Shown: positions 17,911 through 25,433 of the stretch, one piece after another
Position numbering within the stretch: the stretch's first letter is position 1
Layout: each line of letters begins with the position of its first letter
Assembly: GCA_018333455.1 (NCBI GenBank)
Contig: JAGXTN010000045.1
Coordinates: 1-42,444, forward strand
Direction of reading: 5' to 3'
Length of the DNA: 42,444 nt
DNA from: Dethiobacter sp.
GTDB taxonomy: Bacteria; Bacillota; Dethiobacteria; Dethiobacterales; Dethiobacteraceae
The notes under the pieces: model-generated
What the model was told of the DNA's origin: nothing
The model's input: only the letters and a program-made list of their open reading frames with translations
Database searches by the model: none
Translations under genes and position numbers: made by a program

Positions 17911-17921
17911 TGGTCTGACCA
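17911..17921. promoter_or_regulatory. FadR/LldR-type operator upstream of dctP
   Basis: TGGTCTGACCA is a perfect palindrome around a central T. It matches the TGGTnnGACCA-type consensus of FadR, PdhR and LldR regulators. It lies about 150 bases upstream of dctP and just downstream of an AT-rich -10-like stretch, a position suited to repression. A FadR-family gene is in the same operon, so autoregulation is the simplest reading. Confidence 0.75.
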
Positions 17922-18041
17922 TCAGTTTTACTGAAGATATATATTAGCGATAGTTAAGAAAATTCCTGCTGCCGCCAAAAGATAAAATAAAAACCATTCC
18001 GAATCTTCTGCCGAAGCGGGACAGTGCTCAGTTTTTGAAAT

Positions 18042-18062
18042 AAAAAATCCCGCCGGGGCGGG
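18042..18062 (-). terminator. Intrinsic terminator of the MNT/HEPN pair
   Basis: On the minus strand a short GC stem (CCCGCC/GGCGGG, 18049-18062) is followed by six U residues. It lies 38 bases after the stop of the HEPN gene. Confidence 0.75.
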
Positions 18063-18099
18063 CTAATATCTTAAATTTTTGGATTTGCTGTCCGAAGTG

Positions 18100-18534
18100 T
18101 TAATGCTTATCTTTAACAAGCTGCTCAAGCTTAACTTTATATAGCTCCAGCGTCTGAGCGCTATTACAGAGCACTTCGTAAATTTCGCGCAAATCAATTT
18201 GATGATGGGAATGGAGAAGTTCCTGACGGTAGATGGCAAGCTGCGCCATGGCGTCAGCCAGCTTAGCTTCCAGTACCCCATGTTCCCGCAAAATCAGAAA
18301 TGTTTCTTCATAGCTGCCAGGTTTGGGCAAATAGGCCCGCACAATCAGATGATGAGCAGTGCGAATTGCTGCTTGAATCGTAATTAGCATGGCGTAAAGC
18401 ACCATGTTGCGTGTGTCCCTGCTGTCCAGCAGTTGGCGCAGCGAAACGGTTTCCAGATAACGCTGCCAGTCTTTCAATGCTTCGCCGAGACGGTCAATGT
18501 CTCTAGTCAATTCTCCCTCGCCACGATAGCGCAT
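18100..18534 (-). CDS. HepT-like HEPN-domain protein (putative toxin)
   Basis: The protein of about 144 residues resembles the HepT/DUF86 family of minimal HEPN proteins, which act as RNases and pair with MNT nucleotidyltransferases in type VII toxin-antitoxin systems. The active-site motif is usually R-x4-6-H-x-Y. Here RQELLHSH gives Arg105 and His110, but the Tyr position is His112 (numbering from TTG 18540). It overlaps the MNT gene in a TAATG junction. The start is either ATG 18534, coupled to the upstream stop, or TTG 18540, which has better spacing from GGAGG. A role as toxin is inferred from family and pairing; the Tyr change leaves catalytic activity uncertain. Confidence 0.72.
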   Translation of the reverse strand: MRYRGEGELTRDIDRLGEALKDWQRYLETVSLRQLLDSRDTRNMVLYAMLITIQAAIRTAHHLIVRAYLPKPGSYEETFLILREHGVLEAKLADAMAQLAIYRQELLHSHHQIDLREIYEVLCNSAQTLELYKVKLEQLVKDKH

Positions 18535-18932
18535 TACCAATTGGCACCTCCTTGTGAATCAAACCAGGCTAATGTTTCTTTGTAGTCGAGAAATTCATCT
18601 AGAACACGGATTTCAAACTCAATTTTCTCTTTTTCTTCTCTGGCAAAAAAAAGACAACCGTTTTTTATGACAGTATAACGGAATTCTATCGACGCGTCGT
18701 TCAGAATTTTCAGATCTACATCACAGCCGAGTTTCAGCGCTTCACCAAAGCGGTAGCCAATCGTAAGAAAAGCTTCTTGACTTTCAACATTGTCGAGTAA
18801 AATTGCAATATCCACATCACGGAAATGTTCACGGCATAGATAGGAACCAAACAGATACCCTAGCCTAATTTGCGGGTATTTTTCCAGAAGTGGTGATAGC
18901 GCCTGGATATGAACCTGCCTGTAATCAAGCAC
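18534..18932 (-). CDS. MNT-type minimal nucleotidyltransferase (putative MntA-like antitoxin)
   Basis: This is a small nucleotidyltransferase of the MNT/DNA polymerase beta superfamily. In type VII systems MntA inactivates HepT by transferring AMP to its active-site tyrosine. The signature is LFGSYLCREHFRDVDIAILL: a GS dipeptide followed after eight residues by DVD, a shorter loop than the common ten, with a further acidic pair in CDVDLKIL. The reading frame is open to 18980. The start chosen is GTG 18932 (MLDYRQVHIQAL), just after a GGAGGCAGGAG ribosome region, giving 132 residues. Its stop overlaps the start of the HEPN gene, the usual antitoxin-first order. Confidence 0.78.
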   Translation of the reverse strand: MLDYRQVHIQALSPLLEKYPQIRLGYLFGSYLCREHFRDVDIAILLDNVESQEAFLTIGYRFGEALKLGCDVDLKILNDASIEFRYTVIKNGCLFFAREEKEKIEFEIRVLDEFLDYKETLAWFDSQGGANW

Positions 18933-19074
18933 AACTCTCCTGCCTCCCTGCCATTTGCCGGTAACCGATGGCTGCCGCAAAGAAATAATTACGTTAGCTA
19001 CGTTTTCTATTTCGCTACATCTTATTGCATTCCTGCCGTCGGAAAGTCAATATTGTCTGTCCCGTCAGGCACTG

Positions 19075-19103
19075 TTGACAGCAGACTGTGCCTGCGCTAT
19101 GAT
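19075..19103 (+). promoter_or_regulatory. Sigma-A-type promoter of the YchF-like gene
   Basis: TTGACA (19075-19080), a 17-base spacer, and TATGAT (19098-19103). The transcript would start about 18 bases before ATG 19128, which supports that start over the longer open frame from 18909. Confidence 0.8.
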
Positions 19104-19127
19104 GTGTATCGTGAGGTGGAAAAGAAG

Positions 19128-20183
19128 ATGAAAATAGGCATTATTGGACCAGCCCTATCTGGCAAAACTATCCTTTTTCAGCTGTTGACCGGGGTTGCCT
19201 CTACAATAGGCAGCAGAGGGGCCATCCCCCAGGGAGCAGCCCGGGTTCCTGATGACCGGATAGAAGAACTAGTAAGGATTTTTAAGCCAAAGAAAACGAC
19301 ATACGCCACCGTTGAATGCGCCGATTTCCCCTCCCTAGGCAGTGGCTGCGAACTTACAGGGGAGATGGCTAGCCGTTTAAAGGCATGTGATGCTCTAGCC
19401 ATTGTTGTACGGGCGCATGGCGACCAGTCCGTACCCTGGCCAAAATCACCTGTGCCGCCGGATGCAGCCTTTTCCGGGTTTTTGCATGAGATGATTTTAA
19501 GCGATCTTTGCCAGGTAGAAACTATTCTTGCCCGCAACAAAGACAAAAAGCGTACAGCAGACGAAGAACGAGTTCTAAAGAGATGTCAGGAACTGTTGGA
19601 AGAGACAAAGCCTATCTCCGCCGGTTCTTGGGGGGCGGACGATGAGCCTGTTTTAAAAAACTATGCTTTCCTTTCCTCTCGCCCAGTATTGGTGGCGATC
19701 AATCTTGATGAGGAACAACTACAAAATCAAGCATATGAAGGACGAGCTAGCCTGCAGGCACTTTCCAAGGAAAACGGTTACCCGCTGGTGGAGTTTTGCG
19801 GCAGCTTGGAAGTGGAAATCAGCCGGATGAACAAGCCGGAACAGGAAGTTTTTCTTGCTGAGTACGGTTTGGCTCAATCAGGCATCGCCCGTTTCGCCGC
19901 TGCTGCTTACCGACTGCTCGAACTGGTTTCTTTTTTTACGGTAGGCGAAGACGAAGTGCGCGCTTGGACTATCAAGGCTGAGACAGCGGCTAAAAAAGCA
20001 GCCGGCAAAATACACTCCGATATTGAACGCGGTTTCATTCGTGCCGAGGTAATTAATTATGCTGATTTTCTGGAGTTGGGCGGTTCGCTGAAAATCGCCC
20101 GCGACCAAGGCAAACTGCGCCTGGAAGGCAAGGAATATTTAGTTAAAGACGGAGACATTATTAATTTTCGTTTCAATGTATAA
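19128..20183 (+). CDS. YchF/DUF933-like P-loop NTPase with TGS domain
   Basis: This 351-residue protein resembles a divergent paralogue of the YchF (OLA1) ATPase, normally about 363 residues. The P-loop is GPALSGKT (about residues 7-14). The G4 equivalent is INLDEE, matching the NxxE pattern that gives YchF its ATP preference instead of the GTPase NKxD. The usual G3 box (DIAGL in YchF) is replaced by a region around CADFPSLG, so hydrolysis may be altered. The C-terminus has a TGS-like domain (about 270-351) with the DFLELGG and VKDGDIINFRFNV segments. The start is ATG 19128 behind a canonical promoter. It is a single gene and may act on ribosomes or in stress, as YchF does, but that is only analogy. 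Confidence 0.78.
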   Translation: MKIGIIGPALSGKTILFQLLTGVASTIGSRGAIPQGAARVPDDRIEELVRIFKPKKTTYATVECADFPSLGSGCELTGEMASRLKACDALAIVVRAHGDQSVPWPKSPVPPDAAFSGFLHEMILSDLCQVETILARNKDKKRTADEERVLKRCQELLEETKPISAGSWGADDEPVLKNYAFLSSRPVLVAINLDEEQLQNQAYEGRASLQALSKENGYPLVEFCGSLEVEISRMNKPEQEVFLAEYGLAQSGIARFAAAAYRLLELVSFFTVGEDEVRAWTIKAETAAKKAAGKIHSDIERGFIRAEVINYADFLELGGSLKIARDQGKLRLEGKEYLVKDGDIINFRFNV

Positions 20184-20190
20184 TAGAGTA

Positions 20191-20240
20191 TAATAGAAAG
20201 CTGGCTGCTGTTCTTGCCGACAGTAGCCAGCTTTCTATTA
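20191..20240. terminator. Bidirectional intrinsic terminator
   Basis: A 16-bp stem (20191-20206 with 20225-20240), extended by a few more pairs toward the loop and rich in A on one side and T on the other. It lies between the convergent YchF-like and FlhB-C-like genes and would terminate both. Confidence 0.85.
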
Positions 20241-20501
20241 TTTCTGTTTCCTATCTGCGTTAATGATTTCCACCAAAATCTGAGCTACTGCAAGATACAA
20301 TTCTTCCGGAATTTCGTCACCGGGTTCGATAAGGCTTAGTGCCTCGGCCAACACACGATCTTCTCTGATGGACACGCCGTTTTTTTGAGCAATTTCCAGA
20401 ATTTTTTCAGCCAGATACCCTGCGCCGGAAGCCACCACCCGGGGCGCCTGGTCCTGTTCCTGATGGTAACGCAGAGCAACCGCCTTTTTCCTCTTCATCA
20501 T
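20238..20501 (-). CDS. FlhB C-terminal domain-like protein (YlqH type)
   Basis: This 87-residue soluble protein matches the cytoplasmic C-terminal domain of the type III export protein FlhB, found as a free-standing gene (YlqH-like) in many Firmicutes. Visible family features are KAVALRYHQEQD near the start, PRVVASGAGYLAEKI, and IPEELYLAVAQILVEI near the end. The NPTH autocleavage site of full FlhB is absent, as in stand-alone forms. ATG 20501 has AAGGAG 5 bases upstream. It follows the FliK-like gene by 9 bases, so the two form an operon, equivalent to ylqG-ylqH of Bacillus. No flagellar genes are in the window; its role is unknown. Confidence 0.82.
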   Translation of the reverse strand: MMKRKKAVALRYHQEQDQAPRVVASGAGYLAEKILEIAQKNGVSIREDRVLAEALSLIEPGDEIPEELYLAVAQILVEIINADRKQK

Positions 20502-20510
20502 CGCGACTCC

Positions 20511-21134
20511 TTACCGCACGCGGTCTAGACAGCTGCCTGTGCTGCCCGGGTTACTATTTTCTCCTTGCCTCAACACCCGGATGCCCCGCAGCACCGGACC
20601 AGACGGCAGAGTTGGAGGGAAGAGCTTAACGAGGTGAGCAAGACTGGTTGCTGCAGCTTCATGCTCCACAAGAATATTGCATTCAGTACGGCCTTGCATG
20701 TTTCCAGCCAAAATCGTTACCGGCCCTAGGTTTTCAGTATAGAGCGTGAAACGCCATTGCTGCTCACCTCCGGCGCATCTTGCTATCCCCTCTTCCTCTG
20801 CCGACGTCAGCAAATATTGAGTGCGGCGCGTTTCCTCCCGGTGCCAAAACATATAAAATGAATTGACCGGCAGAGTTCCCGGTTCGGCTGCAGGCAGGCG
20901 ATGCAAAATCTTACAGTGGAGCTTGCCGTCACTGGTGAAAAGCTGCTCTAAATGCAGTCTTTCACCTGGGCTGACGGCTGTTTCCAATTTAGCCGAAATT
21001 TTTTTGCCGCCCGATTCCAGGAGCGCGCTATCTCCAAGGCGTTGTAGTACGAGCGCCCAAAAGCGACGCCCATCAGCAAGAGGAGACGCCTTGCTACCCA
21101 TTAGTTTAAGCAGTGCTGCGACAGAATTTAGCAT
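20511..21134 (-). CDS. FliK/YlqG-like protein of unknown function
   Basis: The product of about 207 residues is weakly similar to the C-terminal domain of flagellar hook-length control proteins. The stretch around FTLYTENLGPVTILAGNMQGRTE, followed by a helical region and VLRGIRVLRQ, fits the FliK Flg_hook pattern. The N-terminal half is not recognised. The start is set at ATG 21134, 5 bases after GGAGG; an in-frame TTG at 21170 has no ribosome site. It is paired with an FlhB-C-like gene downstream, which supports a YlqG-like identity. No signal peptide or membrane helix is seen. The identification is tentative and rests partly on that neighbour. Confidence 0.55.
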   Translation of the reverse strand: MLNSVAALLKLMGSKASPLADGRRFWALVLQRLGDSALLESGGKKISAKLETAVSPGERLHLEQLFTSDGKLHCKILHRLPAAEPGTLPVNSFYMFWHREETRRTQYLLTSAEEEGIARCAGGEQQWRFTLYTENLGPVTILAGNMQGRTECNILVEHEAAATSLAHLVKLFPPTLPSGPVLRGIRVLRQGENSNPGSTGSCLDRVR

Positions 21135-21219
21135 CATTTCCTCCGGCAGAATTTCAGCTACTATCTGCAATTTATTCGCCCAGTATGACTAAATTCCTGC
21201 CGTACAGTTTAACTGCCCA

Positions 21220-21768
21220 CTAAATACTAACCATCGTAGGGAAAGCATTATTCATGGAACCCAGCAGATAAATTATTATTACGCCGACGGCAATCGCGGC
21301 GCCGTAGGGGATTGTCAGTTGCTCCTCTTCTGAATCTTGCCGGCTGTTTGGCTGAGCCTTCGCCCGCATAATAATTGCGCACAAGCTTGCGCAGTAAATA
21401 CAATGCATCCGCCGCAACAGGCTCTTGTCTTTGACCATCACAATAAAAGCGTATACTCCGCCCACCAAAGCAGCGGCCAACATTACCTGAACCACCAAGC
21501 TGCTGCCAATAAAGGCTCCCACCGTACCCAACATTTTTACATCCCCCGCTCCAATACCCCCGAGAATAAATGGAATAAACAAGAGTAAAATCCCGGTGAA
21601 AAAACCGGAGAGGGTCTGCAGAAGTCCGGATTTTAACCCTAACTCCTGTAGATTAAGTACTAGTGCAGCCATCAGGCCAATTATAACGACAATATTATAG
21701 ATTTTTCTCTCCGCCAAGTCTGTTATCAGGCAGATTGTTATAAAAATGAACATTGCCCAAGTAATCAC
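21220..21768 (-). CDS. cpaA: Prepilin peptidase CpaA/TadV (A24 family)
   Basis: This is a membrane aspartic peptidase that cleaves the leader from Flp-type prepilins and pseudopilins. The 182-residue protein lacks the N-terminal methylase domain of type IV PilD enzymes, as CpaA/TadV proteins do. The two catalytic aspartates are visible: Asp17 in ITDLAERKIYN and the Asp of GAGDVKM (about residue 76). About five to six membrane segments are predicted. There is an unusual hydrophilic insertion (about 115-150) with HCIYCASLC, carrying several cysteines, and a charged stretch before the final helix. The GTG start lies one base after the DUF192 stop. It is the last gene of the Tad locus. Confidence 0.92.
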   Translation of the reverse strand: MITWAMFIFITICLITDLAERKIYNIVVIIGLMAALVLNLQELGLKSGLLQTLSGFFTGILLLFIPFILGGIGAGDVKMLGTVGAFIGSSLVVQVMLAAALVGGVYAFIVMVKDKSLLRRMHCIYCASLCAIIMRAKAQPNSRQDSEEEQLTIPYGAAIAVGVIIIYLLGSMNNAFPTMVSI

Positions 21769-21769
21769 T

Positions 21770-22129
21770 TTAACCCCGCCTTTCTCTTTCAGAAAAGATT
21801 AGCATATCTCCTACTTTAACGCCACTGCGGGCAACGCGGCCAGCCGCCAGTTCCAATACATGTTTAGCTCCACGTACCGTCGCCCAACTTCGGCACGGTG
21901 CCAGGTTTTCATAAATTCTCAAGACTTTAATCTCGCTGTCTAGAAAAAGCAGATCAAGAGGGTAAAACATAAAAAAGGTATGTACGGAATTACAAGGTGT
22001 TAGGAGCAGTGCGTCATACTCATGCGGGAACTGCCTTTTTAACATCATGCCAAAAAATCTAGCCGCGAAGGTATCGGCATACCTAACCTGATTTGCCAGG
22101 ATTACTCCGTTAGACAATTTACACAACAT
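21770..22129 (-). CDS. DUF192 family protein
   Basis: This 119-residue single-domain protein of the DUF192 family is a small beta-rich fold of unknown biochemical function. Family signatures are visible: ADTFAARFFGMMLK, LLLTPCNSVHTFFMFYPLDLLFLD and VLELAAGRVARSGVKVGD. It has no signal peptide, whereas many DUF192 proteins are exported. It sits between tadC and cpaA with almost no spacing (1 base on each side), so it is co-translated with the Tad pilus genes. Members are repeatedly found in such loci in Firmicutes and Actinobacteria. A part in pilus assembly is possible but unproved. Confidence 0.88.
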   Translation of the reverse strand: MLCKLSNGVILANQVRYADTFAARFFGMMLKRQFPHEYDALLLTPCNSVHTFFMFYPLDLLFLDSEIKVLRIYENLAPCRSWATVRGAKHVLELAAGRVARSGVKVGDMLIFSERERRG

Positions 22130-22130
22130 C

Positions 22131-23051
22131 TCACATCACCGCAAAGTTTTCCAGAATCTGAATCAAAGCGGGTCCTAATAAAACAATAAAAATAGCAGGA
22201 AAAATGAAGAGGATTAAAGGGATCAGCATCTTTACAGGTGCTTTCATCGCCTGTTCTTCCACCCTTTGCCGGCGTTTACGCCGCATTTGCTCCGCCTGGT
22301 GCTTCAGAGTACTGCTGATATTAATTCCCAGCTGATCTGCTTGAACTATGGCGCCTGTAAATGTCTTAATATCTGCCACCCCGCTGCGATCTCCAAAGTC
22401 TCGCAGCGCATCCCTTCTGGATTTTCCCATCTTTATTTCATGTAAAACTCGTTTAAACTCATCTGCCACAGGCCCAGTGCTTTTCTCAACCACTTTTGCC
22501 AGGGAACCGTCAAAGCCTAAGCCTGCTCCCACACTCACTGTAAGCAGATCCAATACGTCGGGAAATGTTTTTTCTAGCTGTGCGCATCTAGTCCTGGCGT
22601 TCCGTTTTAGTTGAATTTCAGGAAAACGCCAACCGATGATTAGTGCCAGGACAGTGATGACTGCAAGTTGGGAAGAGCTGACTCCGCTACTCACAAGATA
22701 GATAAATGTCGGCAGGCCGAGAGCAAATAATGCCTTCAGCCCTAGGTAATCACGAGCCGAAAGACCTCCATGACCGCCAGACTGCTGTAATTCATTTTCC
22801 AGTCTCTGCAATACTTCTCCTGGCAGTAACCGCGTGGCTATAGACGCCACTACTACCAGCAGCGGACGAAAAAATCGTTCACTTAATGGACGGCTTAATT
22901 CAACCTGTCTTATGCAAACAGTTTCTTCAGGTGACATCACCTGTTTCAACCGACCATGTACGTCAATTTTTGCAGCTTGTTTATTTTTTTGCCAGCCACT
23001 GATCAATGTGGCCAGAGACAAAAATACCAATGCTGAAATAGCTATCTGCAT
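22131..23051 (-). CDS. tadC: Tad pilus assembly membrane protein TadC
   Basis: TadC is a GspF-type (T2SSF) inner-membrane platform protein of the Flp pilus machine that works as a pair with TadB. The 306-residue protein has an N-terminal helix (SALVFLSLATLISG), a mid pair of helices around ALFALGLPTFIYLV and LAVITVLALIIG, and a C-terminal pair ending PLILFIFPAIFIVLLGPALIQI. The cytoplasmic T2SSF domain contains DLLTVSVGAGLGFDGSL and ADQLGINISSTLKHQAEQMR. ATG 23051 has a GGGGGAG about 10 bases upstream. It lies 15 bases after tadB. Confidence 0.93.
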   Translation of the reverse strand: MQIAISALVFLSLATLISGWQKNKQAAKIDVHGRLKQVMSPEETVCIRQVELSRPLSERFFRPLLVVVASIATRLLPGEVLQRLENELQQSGGHGGLSARDYLGLKALFALGLPTFIYLVSSGVSSSQLAVITVLALIIGWRFPEIQLKRNARTRCAQLEKTFPDVLDLLTVSVGAGLGFDGSLAKVVEKSTGPVADEFKRVLHEIKMGKSRRDALRDFGDRSGVADIKTFTGAIVQADQLGINISSTLKHQAEQMRRKRRQRVEEQAMKAPVKMLIPLILFIFPAIFIVLLGPALIQILENFAVM

Positions 23052-23066
23052 AATGGCTGTCTCCCC

Positions 23067-24029
23067 CTATACCTCAATATTAACAATTTTCTTAATGGCA
23101 AAAATGCCAATCAATTCTGAGACGATCGCACTTCCAGTCAAAATCAAGCCTAGAGGATGGCTGAAAAATAATGCCATGTATGATGGGTTAATTACGGAAA
23201 TTCCTCCCGCGAGAAAGATAGGCAACAATGCCACAATAACGCCGGAAATGCGCCCTTGTGCCGTCAGTGTCTTTAATTCCCCTCTAATACGTACACGTTC
23301 GTTAATCGTTGTCGAGATATTATCTAAAACTTCTGCTAGGTTTCCGCCTACTTGCCGCTGAATATTTACCGCAGTCACAATGAGTTCCAGGTCATCACTC
23401 TTTAGTCTTTCGGCCAAATTGCTTAGTGCTGCCTCGGTAGTAGTGCCCAAGCGCATTTCCCGCAAGGCTCTGCCAAACTCGATAGAGATGGGCGGCGCCA
23501 TTTCTCTCTGGAGCGAATCCATGGTTTGCAGAAAGGAAAGGCCTGCCCGCAAAGAATTTGTCATAATGGTTAGGGCGTCACCCAGTTGTTCATTAAATTT
23601 TTTCAATCGTTTGTTCTTAATACCTTTAATAATCATCAGTGGAAGGTATGCGCCACCAATAGCTAAAAGCATTGCCAGAATCAGATTGTCCAAAATAAGC
23701 AGAGCAAAGATGGCAGGCAGTGTTGCACAGGTCAGGTTAATCAGGAGCATCTCTTCTGCTTTCAAGGGGAGATCTGCCTGAATTAACTCTACTGAGACTT
23801 TTCTCAAGATATGCTGCGGAGTAAAAAGGCGCAACAACTCTGCCAACCCGGCTAAAGGTTTTCTGCCTATTTTTTCACCTGCTGATTTTTTCTCCGTGCC
23901 GCTATCCCCGGTAACCATGCGCACGCGCCGCGCAATCTCCTCCTTATCTTTATTAGCTAAACCTACTACGAAATTGATAAACAGTAGCGCAGCTAGAAAA
24001 ACAACAAAGGAGATCTGGATTTTTGTCAA
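23067..24029 (-). CDS. tadB: Tad pilus assembly membrane protein TadB
   Basis: TadB is the other GspF-type platform protein of the Flp pilus. It has a single N-terminal helix, a helix pair around residues 90-130, the T2SSF cytoplasmic domain (DALTIMTNSLRAGLSFLQ, ELIVTAVNIQRQVGGNLAEVLD) and C-terminal membrane helices. The frame is open to 24068, overlapping tadA, but the best start is TTG 24029 (MTKIQISFVVFLAALLF), 8 bases after AAGGGAG and 19 bases after the tadA stop. This gives 320 residues. Confidence 0.92.
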   Translation of the reverse strand: MTKIQISFVVFLAALLFINFVVGLANKDKEEIARRVRMVTGDSGTEKKSAGEKIGRKPLAGLAELLRLFTPQHILRKVSVELIQADLPLKAEEMLLINLTCATLPAIFALLILDNLILAMLLAIGGAYLPLMIIKGIKNKRLKKFNEQLGDALTIMTNSLRAGLSFLQTMDSLQREMAPPISIEFGRALREMRLGTTTEAALSNLAERLKSDDLELIVTAVNIQRQVGGNLAEVLDNISTTINERVRIRGELKTLTAQGRISGVIVALLPIFLAGGISVINPSYMALFFSHPLGLILTGSAIVSELIGIFAIKKIVNIEV

Positions 24030-24048
24030 TTTTTCCACTCCCTTCCCA

Positions 24049-25416
24049 CTAAAACCTGGCACTGGCAAACATAATCGACGGTAGCTTTATGCCCGCTAAT
24101 TCAAGTTGATGAACAGATTTTGGGCGGATTCCGGTGGAGCGGAAGTCACCTAAGCATTTGCCATTTTCGCTGACACCTTTCTGCTCATAAATGAAAAGAT
24201 CTTGCAGAACAATAACTTCTCCTTCCATGCCCTGCACTTCTGTAATATGGGTTAGCTTGCGCGAACCGTCACGCAAACGGCTTTGTTGGACGATAAGGTC
24301 AATGGCTGAAGAGATTTGTTCTCGGATGGCGCGGACAGGCAGATCAATCCCTGCCATCAGCACCATAGTTTCTAGGCGGGATAGCATGTCTCTAGGCGAG
24401 TTGGCGTGACCGGTAGTAAGCGAACCGTCATGACCTGTATTCATAGCCTGTAACATATCGAGCGCCTCTCCGCTTCTGACTTCACCAACGACAATCCGCT
24501 CAGGTCGCATGCGCAACGAGTTTTTCACCAAGTCACGTATAGTGACGGCGCCTTTTCCCTCAATATTAGCAGGCCTTGTTTCCAAGGAAACCACATGATC
24601 TTGACGAAGTTGAAGTTCAGCCGCGTCCTCAATCGTGACAATTCGCTCATCATCAGGAATAAACGATGATAAAATGTTTAGTGTAGTTGTTTTGCCTGAA
24701 CCTGTGCCACCGGAAACAACCACGTTTAACCTTGCTTTGACTGCAGCTTCCAGAAAAGCGGCCATTTCTAAGCTTAGTGTGCCAAATTCAAGCAAATCCT
24801 CAATGGTTAGAGGGTCCTTAGAAAATTTTCTGATGGAAATGCACGGACCGCAAAGGGAAATAGGCGGAATAACGGCATTAACACGTGAACCATCTGGCAG
24901 ACGGGCATCCACCATTGGGGAGCTTTCATCTATGCGACGGCCAATTGGAGCCACTATTTTTTCAATGATATGCTGCACATGCGCGTTATCACGAAACACC
25001 ACCTCTGTCAGCACAAGTTTTCCCTTACGTTCAACATAGACCTGGTTTGGGCCGTTCACCAACACTTCAGAGACTAATTCATCATTGAGCAGGGGATGTA
25101 TCGGACCAAATCCTATTGCTTCATCCACAATTTCTTTAATCACTCGCTCTTTATCGCTCTTGGGGAACATCGTTACTTCCTGCTCAATTGCTGTAGTGAC
25201 AAGTTCCTCTAAGCGGAGAGCAAGAGTTCCATCACCCTCGCCCTGAAGCTGCCGCCCCATTTCTTCAATCACCTTTTTATGAATTTTTATTTTGAGTTTG
25301 TTGTGAGGGTCGCTTTTCACTATCAGCTCAGCCTTTTTTTCTACTGCTGCCAGTCCCGGCTTTCTTTCTGCCAGTTCCTGCTGTTTGATTCGTTCTAACC
25401 GTTCTAAAAGCGACAT
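24049..25416 (-). CDS. tadA: Tad pilus assembly ATPase TadA/CpaF
   Basis: TadA is the secretion-superfamily ATPase that powers Flp pilus assembly at the inner face of the membrane. It has 455 residues. An N-terminal helical domain is followed by the ATPase core, with Walker A GGTGSGKT (236-243), an Asp box (IVTIEDAAEL), the Walker B region RPERIVVGEVRSGEALDML and a His box TTGHANSPRDML. The C-terminal stretch after about residue 400 (FIYEQKGVSENGK) is the usual CpaF tail. ATG 25416 has GGGAGG about 11 bases upstream. It lies between cpaE and tadB. Confidence 0.96.
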   Translation of the reverse strand: MSLLERLERIKQQELAERKPGLAAVEKKAELIVKSDPHNKLKIKIHKKVIEEMGRQLQGEGDGTLALRLEELVTTAIEQEVTMFPKSDKERVIKEIVDEAIGFGPIHPLLNDELVSEVLVNGPNQVYVERKGKLVLTEVVFRDNAHVQHIIEKIVAPIGRRIDESSPMVDARLPDGSRVNAVIPPISLCGPCISIRKFSKDPLTIEDLLEFGTLSLEMAAFLEAAVKARLNVVVSGGTGSGKTTTLNILSSFIPDDERIVTIEDAAELQLRQDHVVSLETRPANIEGKGAVTIRDLVKNSLRMRPERIVVGEVRSGEALDMLQAMNTGHDGSLTTGHANSPRDMLSRLETMVLMAGIDLPVRAIREQISSAIDLIVQQSRLRDGSRKLTHITEVQGMEGEVIVLQDLFIYEQKGVSENGKCLGDFRSTGIRPKSVHQLELAGIKLPSIMFASARF

Positions 25417-25433
25417 CTAAATATACGCCTCCC

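Larger units (their letters stand above)
17759..18041. other. Intergenic region upstream of dctP
   Basis: This stretch contains the FadR-type palindrome (17911-17921), the possible leader ORF and, just upstream of the palindrome on the minus strand, an AT-rich TAATATATAT that could be the -10 region of the dctP promoter. I see no convincing -35 element. The rest, up to the terminator at 18042, holds nothing recognisable. Confidence 0.5.

Noticed and set aside
18909-19127. N-terminal extension of the YchF-like protein from ATG 18909
   Set aside because: The extension overlaps the start of the MNT gene on the other strand, has no ribosome site and contains the sigma-A promoter that fits ATG 19128.
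24635-25039. 134-codon plus-strand ORF inside tadA (and a similar one at 23380-23781 inside tadB)
   Set aside because: These are shadows of strongly conserved minus-strand genes.
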